Shown here one piece after another: positions 1 to 6,711 of a DNA stretch of 7,126 nt. Below the pieces are notes generated by a model. That model was given only the letters and a program-made list of their open reading frames with translations. It was not told where the DNA came from and searched no databases. The stretch spans positions 3,406-10,531 of the forward strand of contig DOZQ01000096.1 of NCBI GenBank assembly GCA_003517915.1, read 5' to 3'. The position numbers were made by a program, and so were the translations under genes. Position 1 is the stretch's first letter. Every line of letters begins with the position of its first letter. This DNA comes from Oscillospiraceae bacterium (GTDB lineage Bacteria > Bacillota > Clostridia > Oscillospirales > Acutalibacteraceae).

Positions 1-206
1 CTTTGTTTTCAAGTGGTTTGGCTATAATAGCCGCCTTGACTTATTCTTGCGGATAAACACAAGTTCAGCGATTGTCACACCCATGTATAGTGTGGTATAT
101 TGTCCCATGTTTTTAAATGCTACTTGCCCAGGCAAACTTTTACTAACAGGATATCATGCTTTTTATTGGTGGTTAGTATTAATTCTAACATGGGATTCCC
201 CTTTTA
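1..206. other. Left-edge stretch with no supportable gene
   Basis: I find no convincing gene here. The stretch lies downstream of the minus-strand acetyltransferase gene. It holds a short perfect inverted repeat at 20-32 (GGCTAT, one base, ATAGCC), too tight a loop for a terminator, and a loose repeat GTTAG/CTAAC at 172-189 with no T-run after it. A 23-codon minus-strand frame (191-120) has a fair purine-rich site before it, but nothing else supports it. No clear end to the HelD operon transcript is seen, so transcription may continue beyond the window. Confidence 0.5.
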
Positions 207-938
207 CTACTCAAGTTCATAAGCTGTATATGGATGTGAGACATGATACCCCAGCTTTTCGGCCAAAGCAACCGAACGCTTGTCATGTGCATCCCAACTG
301 GGATAAATATTCCTTGATAAACATTCAAGTATCAATTTTGCTCCGCATACAGTCGCAAGCCCTTTGCGCCGATACTCCGGCTTCGTGTCTATTTCAATCT
401 CAATACCTCCGTTGTAAACCGCATAAGGCGAAGCCCCGGCAACCAATTTACCCTGATGCAAAATACCTACGCCTACCGCCAGCTTTTGGTATTCGGTGTA
501 ATCCTTGAATTGTGAGCATAAGTCTACAGACCATGCTTCACTTTTCGCCAGTTCAAACAACTCTTGGTCGAACAGCCTGATTTCATAGCAGGTGTCCAGT
601 CCGTCTACATATGAGGTAAGTTTTTGGGAATCAAATATATCAGGTTCTTTTTTAATTGCGTATCTCTGAAACTTTTTTGCTCTTTTCCCGAAGAAGCTCT
701 CAATCAGCTTTTCCCACTGGGCGTCTTTCGGCACTAACAATTTGGAACGTCCAAAAGAGTTAAGCAGGGAAGCGTTAGGCTCTCCGGCAAGAAAACAGAT
801 GTCTCCTACATCAACCATTGCGGATTTAGGTTCGTCGGTATTATCCACAATCAGTTTTCCCATATATCCTTGCAGACACGACCATATCATGGCTTTTTCC
901 CAATCATCGAAAAATCGAGTCATTTTGCTATTGTACAT
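207..938 (-). CDS. GNAT family N-acetyltransferase (PF12746-like)
   Basis: A cytoplasmic acetyl-CoA-dependent acetyltransferase of 243 residues; the substrate is unknown. The C-terminal half shows the GNAT fold: a strand ending in IEIEID (179-184), then the acetyl-CoA pyrophosphate-binding loop YRRKGLA (189-195, matching R-x-x-G-x-A), a following helix, and a late A-EKLGY element (226-231) typical of GNAT enzymes. The N-terminal part, with IWSCLQGYMG (18-27) and VGDICFLAGEP (44-54), resembles the two-part PF12746 family, which includes the zwittermicin A resistance protein ZmaR; membership does not prove a resistance role. I chose ATG at 938 because GAGGGG (948-953) sits 9 nt upstream. An in-frame TTG at 959 would place that ribosome site inside the gene. 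It lies 47 nt after the HelD stop with no terminator between, so it is probably the last gene of that operon. Confidence 0.85.
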   Translation of the reverse strand: MYNSKMTRFFDDWEKAMIWSCLQGYMGKLIVDNTDEPKSAMVDVGDICFLAGEPNASLLNSFGRSKLLVPKDAQWEKLIESFFGKRAKKFQRYAIKKEPDIFDSQKLTSYVDGLDTCYEIRLFDQELFELAKSEAWSVDLCSQFKDYTEYQKLAVGVGILHQGKLVAGASPYAVYNGGIEIEIDTKPEYRRKGLATVCGAKLILECLSRNIYPSWDAHDKRSVALAEKLGYHVSHPYTAYELE

Positions 939-985
939 TCTTTTTGTCCCCTCACACAATATTTAAGGTACCTAGGTCAGAGCGG

Positions 986-3034
986 TCACGTTGCCTTGAT
1001 TAAGGCAGATACCTTTCCCGCCCACAGCAGCGTCAGCTTGTGCATTGCTCTTGTACAAGCTATATATAGCAAGCCACGCTCATATTCGGAGCTGTATTTA
1101 TCGACGTTCACATCGGGAATTATCACCTCGTCAAACTCCAAACCCTTTGACATCTGTATGGATGTGACAGTCACACCATTTACAAAACGTGTGCTGCCCT
1201 TTGATATCAAATGCACATCATAATCTACCGAGAGCAAATCAAAGATGCATTTCGCATCCTCATCCGTTTTTGCGATAATACCAAGTGACACATAGGCGCT
1301 TTTTGCGAAAGCGTCAATCCTCTCTCTTATATTCGCCAATTCATCATTAAAATCGCGGCAGTTTATCATCGCCGGCATTTCGCCGTGCCGCTCGACAGCC
1401 TCTATCTTTTCTGCCTGCCCCAGCTTTTTTGCGAATGAAATAATCTCATGGGTAGAACGGTAGCTTTTGGTAAGCTCGGCATATTCGGCATCATGGTATA
1501 GCTGTTTCAAATCCTCCAGCGTATGCAAGTGGTTCGGATTCAGAAATTGTCCGAAATCGCCTAAAATCGTCTTTTGGCATTTGAATAGTACATTCAGCAC
1601 CGCATACTGCACCGGCGTATAGTCCTGCATTTCATCGACGACCAGATGCTTTATGACGCCGCTTTTCTGCAACCCCTCAAAAGCCGCGTGGACATAAAGA
1701 AAAGGGTATATGTCTGCCCATTCCAAAGTGTTTTTCGCAGGCATTACAAACATCTGCGAGATAACGTTTTGTTTATAAAATTCCTTGTAAAGCGCAAGGG
1801 TATTCTTGAATGTAAGCATCTTATTCAGGGCTTTCAAGATAGTTTTACTTCCCGGTATATCGTCCTCCATGAAATTATCCGTATAAAACCGGTCGTATAT
1901 ATCATCCGCTGTCATCTGTAAGCGACGCTTCACCGGGTACTTGCTATACGCTCGAAACCGTTCGCGTATCATTTCCGCATTTGCGGTAAAACGTCCATGG
2001 GTGTAGTCGATAGGTTTAAAAGCGATATCCGGTATCTGCTCTACAAACTCAACCAGCATTTTTACAAAATCTAATGTGGATTTATACCGTACTCGCTCAA
2101 CCCAAGCCGCATCATGCGCTGTAAGCGGGTCTTTATCCGCTTCAAAGCCGATAACTCCCTCTAACTGCACTTCGGCAATATCTATAAGGCTTATCTCGCC
2201 GATAGGTTCCTCGCCAAGCTCCGGCAAAACACCCGAAATATAATCTCCGAAAACCTTATTTGGAGATAGAATCGCCACATTTTTCGCAGTCAGCCTGTTT
2301 CCCCGCCGATAAAGCAAAAAGGCGATGCGATGCAGGGCAATTGAGGTTTTCCCAGAACCGGCCACACCCTGTATAATCATCGTACCCGCTTTTTCATTGC
2401 GGATGATTATGTTTTGCTCTTTTTGAATCGTGGCAATAATGGAATTCATATGTTCGTCTGACGTATGGGAAAGCTCCTGCTGTAAAATATTATCCTGTAT
2501 ATTTATGGAGCTTTCGAGCGCGTACTCCATGACGCCGTTTTTAATTTTGAATTGCCGTTTTCGGGTCAACTCACCGTTTATTCTTCCTGCCGGTGCTATA
2601 TACCCGGCGGAGCCGATCTCATGGTCGTAAAACATACTGGCGACAGGAGATCGCCAGTCCGAAATCAACAGTTCACCCTCATGGCTAAATGCAAAACGCC
2701 CGATGTAAAATATATCCGCTTTGTCAGCGGCTTCATGGCGAAAATCTATACGTGCAAAGTAGGGAGATTCCTTTAGCTTTGCTGTTTTGTCCAAGACTGT
2801 GGCCGCAAACGCACCGGTATGGTCTATTTGCCTGAGCCCCAGCTCATTCTGGAACATTTCATGCGGGTCAATTTCCCCGCGATTTTGAACCATGTACCGT
2901 TTCATGTCCATATATTCTTTGTCTAACCGTCCTACATTAGCCTCCGCGTTCGCAAGGGCATTGTCAATATCACGGCTTATTTTTTCAAGACGGGCGATTT
3001 CATCGGGGAAAGGGATTATGGTTATATCACTCAT
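986..3034 (-). CDS. helD: HelD-like RNA polymerase recycling motor ATPase
   Basis: A UvrD/Rep-like superfamily 1 ATPase of 682 residues. HelD proteins bind RNA polymerase and use ATP to release it from stalled or DNA-bound complexes. Residues about 8-55 form a charged helical arm, expected to be a coiled coil reaching into the polymerase secondary channel. The HelD hallmark follows: PYFARIDF, then FYIGRFAF, then ISDWRSPVASMFYD. Next come LSHTSDEHM and IQKEQNIIIRN, then Walker A GVAGSGKT (223-230, K229), Walker B VVDEMQD (D467, E468), KSYRST (R526), MSKGLEFDEV (628-637) and YIACTRA (657-663, R662). All helicase-type motifs look intact. It is somewhat shorter than the 774-residue Bacillus subtilis HelD. 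The start at 3034 has GGGAGG (3041-3046) 6 nt upstream; an in-frame ATG at 3079 lies inside the upstream gene and lacks this support. The start overlaps the upstream stop by 8 nt, implying translational coupling. Confidence 0.9.
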   Translation of the reverse strand: MSDITIIPFPDEIARLEKISRDIDNALANAEANVGRLDKEYMDMKRYMVQNRGEIDPHEMFQNELGLRQIDHTGAFAATVLDKTAKLKESPYFARIDFRHEAADKADIFYIGRFAFSHEGELLISDWRSPVASMFYDHEIGSAGYIAPAGRINGELTRKRQFKIKNGVMEYALESSINIQDNILQQELSHTSDEHMNSIIATIQKEQNIIIRNEKAGTMIIQGVAGSGKTSIALHRIAFLLYRRGNRLTAKNVAILSPNKVFGDYISGVLPELGEEPIGEISLIDIAEVQLEGVIGFEADKDPLTAHDAAWVERVRYKSTLDFVKMLVEFVEQIPDIAFKPIDYTHGRFTANAEMIRERFRAYSKYPVKRRLQMTADDIYDRFYTDNFMEDDIPGSKTILKALNKMLTFKNTLALYKEFYKQNVISQMFVMPAKNTLEWADIYPFLYVHAAFEGLQKSGVIKHLVVDEMQDYTPVQYAVLNVLFKCQKTILGDFGQFLNPNHLHTLEDLKQLYHDAEYAELTKSYRSTHEIISFAKKLGQAEKIEAVERHGEMPAMINCRDFNDELANIRERIDAFAKSAYVSLGIIAKTDEDAKCIFDLLSVDYDVHLISKGSTRFVNGVTVTSIQMSKGLEFDEVIIPDVNVDKYSSEYERGLLYIACTRAMHKLTLLWAGKVSALIKAT

Positions 3035-3872
3035 TATTTGCCTCCCTCGGAAGGATGAATTTCTGAGTTGGATAACCAAACTCCATCATGAGTTCCGCTT
3101 CCGCAAAACCTAATGCCTTTAGCTGCTTGCGGTGCCCAATGTCGGCTTTGTCACCCTCGCGAAATGTCGTTGTAGTAATCTCTTGAGCATCTGCAAGCTC
3201 GCCAAAAACCTTATGCAAAAAGGCCTGCGGTATACCTTTTTGCCGGTATAGCGGGTGTGTACCCATAAAATCTATGCTGCCGGTTTTGCGTGAAAAGAGC
3301 AGGATACCCACCGCAATTTCGCCGTCTTTTGTTATCAATGCTTCCTTGCGAGCTATCTTGTCTGTCAAGGTCTTGATATGCTCATCCTCATGCAGATGAG
3401 GAAACCCGTCGATAGCCAGCCGCACCAGTGTCATCCAGTAGGGGATATCATATTCTGTCGCAAAGCTTATGTTCCATTTGCCGCCTTCTTTTTTATCCAG
3501 CATCTCAAAGCTCCCTTCAAACTCGAATTTTAATTGAAGCGGGTAAAATTCTTCATTCTCTCTGTATGCGTTTGGGGGAAGCTTATACATAAAGACAAAA
3601 GCGCAGTGAAATGCCTGCTGGCTTTCATAGCCGGACAAAAGCGAGATGTCTATTATGGACTTCTTTGAAAATACCAGCAGCTTTGCCGCTTCGGTAAGCT
3701 GGCGGCGCTGCAAGTAATCGTGCAACGTAAGCCCCAGGCACTTTGAAAATGTCCGGCTGAGATGATGCTTTGAGTAATGCACAGCATCGGCGACCATATC
3801 TAAATCCAGCCTTTCAGTCAGATTAGCCTCTATATATTCAATGGCCGCTGTGAGTTTTTCTATGTGATTCAT
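3027..3872 (-). CDS. AraC-type DNA-binding domain fused to GNAT domain
   Basis: A 281-residue two-domain protein, probably the transcriptional regulator of its own operon. Residues 1-105 are an AraC/XylS DNA-binding domain with two helix-turn-helix units: LDMVADAVHYSKHHLSRTF (24-42) and IDISLLSGYESQQAFHCAF (74-92), ending with the typical P-x-AYR (100-104). Residues about 135-268 look like a GNAT domain: an LITKDGEIAVGIL strand pair, DFMGTHPLYRQKGIP (201-215), and a late KALGF (252-256). The acetyl-CoA loop R-Q-K-G-I-P carries proline where Gly or Ala is usual, so the domain may bind a ligand rather than catalyse. Most AraC proteins carry their sensor at the N-terminus; here the partner domain is C-terminal. 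ATG at 3872 has GGGGAGG (3882-3888) 9 nt upstream. First gene of the HelD operon. Confidence 0.85.
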   Translation of the reverse strand: MNHIEKLTAAIEYIEANLTERLDLDMVADAVHYSKHHLSRTFSKCLGLTLHDYLQRRQLTEAAKLLVFSKKSIIDISLLSGYESQQAFHCAFVFMYKLPPNAYRENEEFYPLQLKFEFEGSFEMLDKKEGGKWNISFATEYDIPYWMTLVRLAIDGFPHLHEDEHIKTLTDKIARKEALITKDGEIAVGILLFSRKTGSIDFMGTHPLYRQKGIPQAFLHKVFGELADAQEITTTTFREGDKADIGHRKQLKALGFAEAELMMEFGYPTQKFILPREANNE

Positions 3873-3974
3873 ACCTGTTAACCTCCCCGCATCAACAGTA
3901 TATCAGAAGAATAGGCCTGCGTTTTCATATTTTGTGCTTTCTTTTAGCGGATAGCATAAAAAGCATTGATTCCC

Positions 3975-4003
3975 CATAAATTGATCAAGGTCTAGTTGGT
4001 CAA
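3975..4003 (-). promoter_or_regulatory. Candidate promoter of the AraC-GNAT/HelD operon
   Basis: Read on the minus strand, TTGACC (4003-3998) is separated by exactly 17 nt from TTTATG (3980-3975). The -35 is good (5 of 6 bases) but the -10 is poor (3 of 6). A weak -10 is common in promoters that need an activator, which would suit an AraC-type regulator. Transcription would start near 3968, leaving a leader of about 95 nt. Other -10-like sequences (TATGCT at 3958-3953, and TATACT closer to the gene) lack a matching -35. Confidence 0.3.
3981..4003. repeat. Two TTGRTCAA direct repeats, possible operator
   Basis: TTGATCAA (3981-3988) and TTGGTCAA (3996-4003) are spaced 15 bp start to start and lie across the -35 and spacer of the candidate HelD-operon promoter. 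The first is a perfect 8-bp palindrome, and the second lies largely within a near-palindrome GTTGGTCAAC (3995-4004). Tandem half-sites are typical of AraC-family operators, but their spacing there is usually about two helical turns, so the match is only suggestive. Confidence 0.3.
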
Positions 4004-4201
4004 CTTGAAAACTGCAATAGGTGGTGTGTCGTCATAAGATAAATTTGCGAGCATTTTTGACATAGTGAAAACTTAAAAAGACTGTAAAGGCGGAAAAATC
4101 ATCTATAGTAATAATACTTGAATAGCCTCCGACTTCCGGCGAACGTCTGCCAGTCTTTTGGCAAAGGTTGCGATCGAAGTCAAAGTACTATGCATAACCA
4201 A

Positions 4202-4234
4202 TAAGACCGCAGGATTTGAAATCCGGCGGTCTTA
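4202..4234 (-). terminator. Probable terminator of the sortase operon
   Basis: TAAGACCGC and GCGGTCTTA form a perfect 9-bp stem. After one A/G mismatch it continues as GGATTT/AAATCC, giving a long hairpin. It begins about 30 nt after the stop codon of the membrane protein gene, where a minus-strand terminator is expected. The following bases on that strand (ATTGGTTATG) are a poor T-run, so termination may be partial or the hairpin may mainly protect the 3' end. Confidence 0.6.
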
Positions 4235-4265
4235 ACATAAATTAAATAAATTGTCATCACAATAA

Positions 4266-5195
4266 TCAGGTTTCATATCCTAGAATTTCGGCCTTCCGTT
4301 GGATAGCAAGCTCTTTTTTTACCGTGAGAAATATGCACGAGGCCAGCCCCAGAGAAGAAAGAAAAAATAAAATAAGCGAAGGATAGAACAAATGATTAAG
4401 TAAAGTATAGATTGCATTTTCTATAAGTACCCCGAGCATAGGAGTTGAAACGCTGAGCTTAGAAGGAATATCCGTAATCTTTAAAACGCAAACCGGAACA
4501 AAAACAATCGATGAGGAAATCCACATGCAGCTTACAAAATTATACAACCAGCCCAAAAGTTTTCTCTTATTTATAAAAAACAGAATAAGCGCAAAAAGAA
4601 CGCTTGCTATAATAAAGATCAAATAAATATTCCCTGCAAAAACCACGGATTTTTTTAAAAAATCCATTTTAGGCAAAGCGCCAAACATCTCAGAGCTTAT
4701 TATGCTGACATTATTGTCAATAATATCGGTTAAATAAACCGATATTTCCTGAGCGGCAGCATTAATATCAACCGTACTGCCAGACGACTGAACCTTCTCA
4801 AGATGCCCGCGTACAAGCGTGAGAAATTTATCCTGCGGATAAGAAGGCTCCGTTAAATCCTTATTGTAGATAAGCGCATCAATAAGTCCCGCAGTATAAC
4901 CGGCTATCATGCGTTTAATTTCACCATCATCAACCGCAGCCTCTACCTCATCAGCCGGTAAATCAAGATAAAGACACTCATAACGGATTTTGTCCTTGAT
5001 TTGAGATATGCTTTTTTCCATATAAGAGTCAGGCGCTATAATATCAGCAAGCCGTTTAGTATCTAAAACACTGAATTTTAAAAAGCAAAAAATCCAGCTA
5101 AGCAACAGTGAAACGACAAGCAGAAAGCATAAAAAATATTTCATTATACGGCGTTCAATGCTGATTTTATTTATGTAGGTCGTACGGTTCATCAT
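4266..5195 (-). CDS. Four-helix membrane protein with large extracytoplasmic domain
   Basis: I do not recognise this 309-residue protein. By hydrophobicity it has one helix near the N-terminus (about 19-41), a hydrophilic acidic domain of about 140 residues (42-183), and three more helices (about 184-208, 214-238, 268-292), then a short basic tail (KKELAIQRK). With the basic residues before helix 1 and after helix 2 taken as cytoplasmic, the 42-183 domain would face outside. Its start (ATG 5195) overlaps the sortase stop by 4 nt (ATGA), so translation is almost surely coupled. Only a weak AGGTGA-like site precedes it. An internal ATG at codon 18 would also give a membrane-inserted protein. 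Position and topology suggest a membrane partner of the sortase, for example holding the substrate or the secreted protein, but this is inference from context alone. Confidence 0.75.
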   Translation of the reverse strand: MMNRTTYINKISIERRIMKYFLCFLLVVSLLLSWIFCFLKFSVLDTKRLADIIAPDSYMEKSISQIKDKIRYECLYLDLPADEVEAAVDDGEIKRMIAGYTAGLIDALIYNKDLTEPSYPQDKFLTLVRGHLEKVQSSGSTVDINAAAQEISVYLTDIIDNNVSIISSEMFGALPKMDFLKKSVVFAGNIYLIFIIASVLFALILFFINKRKLLGWLYNFVSCMWISSSIVFVPVCVLKITDIPSKLSVSTPMLGVLIENAIYTLLNHLFYPSLILFFLSSLGLASCIFLTVKKELAIQRKAEILGYET

Positions 5196-5842
5196 TCTTC
5201 ACCTGTAATCCAGTTCTTTCCGGATATTTTTTTGCAAATAATGCCCAATCGGTCGGTACGCAACCGACCATCATTGTCATATGGATAGCAGGTATAGCAG
5301 AAAAAAGTCTCGGTGCCGTCATCTGGAAGCAGAACAGTATAATCCTGATAATCGAATATTACAGATTTTTCCATTTCATAGACGTAGTCCCCGTATTTGG
5401 TTTTGATTTCAAATATAGCGCCGGGCTTTAAATTTTCAAGTTGCTCAAATAGCGTAGTGACATGAGCCGAATAGACGATTTTACCGTTTTGACCCGGAAA
5501 ACGAGAGCCGGCAAAGTGGCCAATCCCAAGCTCGAGCATCTCATCGCCGTCACCAAAATAAACCGGAGCGTTATCGACATCAGCATCCTTAACGGTAAGT
5601 GTGGCATACTGCTCCCCGTAGGCTATAAGCGGAAATTCCTCCGGAACATACATACCTGTATTATCGAGGATATCTGGAGCCTTAACCTTGGTAGGAGAGG
5701 CCAAGAAAGGAACAGACGCTAATGTTTGATTGACGCTCAAAACAGACCCCATGATAAGAAGCACAAGAAATAAAAGCAAGGATGCACCCGTAAGAAGACC
5801 CTTCCTCTTGATTTTATTTTTAAATAACGCAGTACTGCTCAT
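5192..5842 (-). CDS. Sortase, class D-like
   Basis: A membrane-anchored cysteine transpeptidase of 216 residues, the normal size for class D sortases. Sortases cut a C-terminal sorting signal (usually LPXTG-like) in secreted proteins and join them to the cell wall or to pilin subunits. A basic N-terminus (KNKIKRK, 8-14) is followed by a membrane helix (about 16-36). The sortase barrel then shows LELGIGHFAGSRFPGQNG (103-120), the catalytic His (YSAH, H127), FEQLENLKPGA, and the catalytic Cys in FCYTCYP (C185) with Arg in TDR (R198). The residue before the His is Ala where Gly is usual, and HVTT replaces the common HRDT. I chose ATG at 5842, which has GAGGAA (5851-5856) 8 nt upstream. A longer in-frame start at 5947 lies within the upstream gene and would place a non-membrane extension before the helix. 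Second gene of a tight operon. No sorting-signal protein is encoded in the window. Confidence 0.88.
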   Translation of the reverse strand: MSSTALFKNKIKRKGLLTGASLLLFLVLLIMGSVLSVNQTLASVPFLASPTKVKAPDILDNTGMYVPEEFPLIAYGEQYATLTVKDADVDNAPVYFGDGDEMLELGIGHFAGSRFPGQNGKIVYSAHVTTLFEQLENLKPGAIFEIKTKYGDYVYEMEKSVIFDYQDYTVLLPDDGTETFFCYTCYPYDNDGRLRTDRLGIICKKISGKNWITGEE

Positions 5843-5858
5843 AACGTCTGTTCCTCGA

Positions 5859-6383
5859 TTATTCACCGGTTCTCTTAACAAGGTCACCATCATACTGGAA
5901 AACCAACTCACCGGTCGAACGATCATACACATTGAAAATCTGGTCACCTAGGTGAACCGGTCTGGCTTTATTGACAAACTCCAGCCTGAAATTCATCTCA
6001 TTTGCAACCCGAAATAAACGTTCGATCACAAACTGCTGCTGCGAACGGGTGTAATCATGCGCGCTAGGGCCATAATCTGTGTTGACATAAGCGGCGCAAT
6101 CAAGAATCCACTGATTGAATAAATCGCCCTGCGCCGCAGTGAAATTATAGTTACGCACAGCGTTTTCGGCCATATAAAGAACAAAAATATATTCTCCAAT
6201 GGGTTTGCCGGTCACTTCTATGTTTTCTGGATCAATATTAATATAATTTCCTAAAACGGTTCTGCGCAAGGTTTCCATTACCTCTGATTTTGTCGCTGCG
6301 CCGGCGGGAAAAGTAAGTAAAAGACTTAAAATGAGCGTCGTGCAAATAATCTTAAAAATCTTTTTAAAAAGCTTCCTTCTCAT
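5859..6383 (-). CDS. Secreted protein of unknown function, sortase-linked
   Basis: A 174-residue protein I cannot assign to a family. It has a clear signal peptide: basic start (RRKLFKKIFK, 2-11), hydrophobic core (12-25), and an AGA cleavage site near residue 29, leaving about 145 residues outside the membrane. The Cys at 14 is in the core and not in a lipobox, so it is not a lipoprotein. The mature part is mixed polar/aromatic with one Cys (ILDC), no repeats, no LPXTG-like motif and no C-terminal hydrophobic tail, so it is not an obvious sortase substrate. ATG at 6383 has GAGG (6391-6394) 7 nt upstream. It is the first gene of the operon; its stop lies 16 nt before the sortase start. A helper or folding role in the sortase system is possible but unproven. 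Confidence 0.8.
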   Translation of the reverse strand: MRRKLFKKIFKIICTTLILSLLLTFPAGAATKSEVMETLRRTVLGNYINIDPENIEVTGKPIGEYIFVLYMAENAVRNYNFTAAQGDLFNQWILDCAAYVNTDYGPSAHDYTRSQQQFVIERLFRVANEMNFRLEFVNKARPVHLGDQIFNVYDRSTGELVFQYDGDLVKRTGE

Positions 6384-6424
6384 TAAATCACCTCATCAGA
6401 TTATAACAAATTTTATTTTACCTA

Positions 6425-6453
6425 ATTATAGCATCTTCAATTAGAATAAGCAA
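6425..6453 (-). promoter_or_regulatory. Extended -10 promoter of the sortase operon
   Basis: On the minus strand, TATAAT (6430-6425) is a perfect -10 preceded by TGC, making an extended -10 element. TTGCTT (6453-6448) lies 17 nt upstream as a partial -35. Transcription would start near 6418, about 35 nt before the first gene. Confidence 0.65.
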
Positions 6454-6460
6454 CAAAAAA

Positions 6461-6478
6461 ATACGGTTTAAACCGTAT
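6461..6478. repeat. Perfect 18-bp palindrome next to sortase promoter
   Basis: ATACGGTTTAAACCGTAT reads the same on both strands. It ends 8 bp upstream of the -35 of the sortase-operon promoter. It could be the binding site of a dimeric regulator. On the minus strand it is followed directly by seven T residues, so it also has the form of a short terminator (7-bp stem, TTAA loop) for any leftward transcript entering from the right. Confidence 0.55.
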
Positions 6479-6711
6479 AAATTAGATTGTTATAAAATGG
6501 CCAATAACTGGCTCGCGCATAAAACAAATCATTTCAGCTCAAATGACAACGATCTCATATCAATTTGTATTGAAAATATGTGTTCGACCACGTTCGTTTA
6601 TAATAAAAAGTGAAATAAATAGGATTATATTATTTATTCCAATTATCAGGAAGTAGGTTTGGCTATAAATAACAAAAGTTTATATATAATAACTTTTTTT
6701 GTATAAAATTA

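Larger units (their letters stand above)
3873..4265. other. Intergenic region between the HelD and sortase operons
   Basis: About 390 bp between two minus-strand operons. The part nearest 4265 holds the likely terminator of the sortase operon, and the part around 3975-4003 holds a candidate promoter/operator for the HelD operon. The middle contains only a 30-codon minus-strand frame (4195-4103). That frame gives protein-like composition (residues such as TFAKRLADVRRKSEAIQ) but has no ribosome site, and I do not call it a gene. It could be a remnant of a lost coding sequence. Confidence 0.5.

Noticed and set aside
120..191. 23-codon minus-strand frame after the acetyltransferase
   Set aside because: It has a fair purine-rich site, but it is very short, with no recognisable feature.
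47..508. Plus-strand open frame of 153 codons
   Set aside because: Most of it runs antisense to the well-supported acetyltransferase gene, has no ribosome site, and gives a composition unlike a real protein.
939..959. Upstream TTG start for the acetyltransferase gene
   Set aside because: The strong GAGGGG site lies between this TTG and the ATG at 938, so it serves the ATG.
992..1007. TGCCTT/AAGGCA hairpin as terminator after HelD
   Set aside because: It lies inside the HelD coding end, is only 6 bp, and is not followed by a T-run.
3035..3079. Upstream in-frame ATG for HelD
   Set aside because: It adds 15 residues unlike HelD N-termini and lies well inside the previous gene; the ATG at 3034 has a strong ribosome site.
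5843..5947. Longer sortase start at 5947
   Set aside because: It would overlap the secreted-protein gene by 89 nt and add a non-membrane extension; the ATG at 5842 has GAGGAA at ideal distance.
6599..6604. TATAAT on the plus strand as a second rightward promoter
   Set aside because: No -35 at acceptable distance; the nearest TTGAAA is 23 nt away.
13..6667. Shared 13-mer GGTTTGGCTATAA near both ends of the window
   Set aside because: One such chance match is roughly expected in a window of this size, and nothing around the two copies is alike, so they are not taken as attachment or element ends.
6674..6700. AAAAGTT/AACTTTT hairpin with T-run as a rightward terminator
   Set aside because: The stem is entirely weak AT pairs plus one GC, and no rightward gene ends before it.
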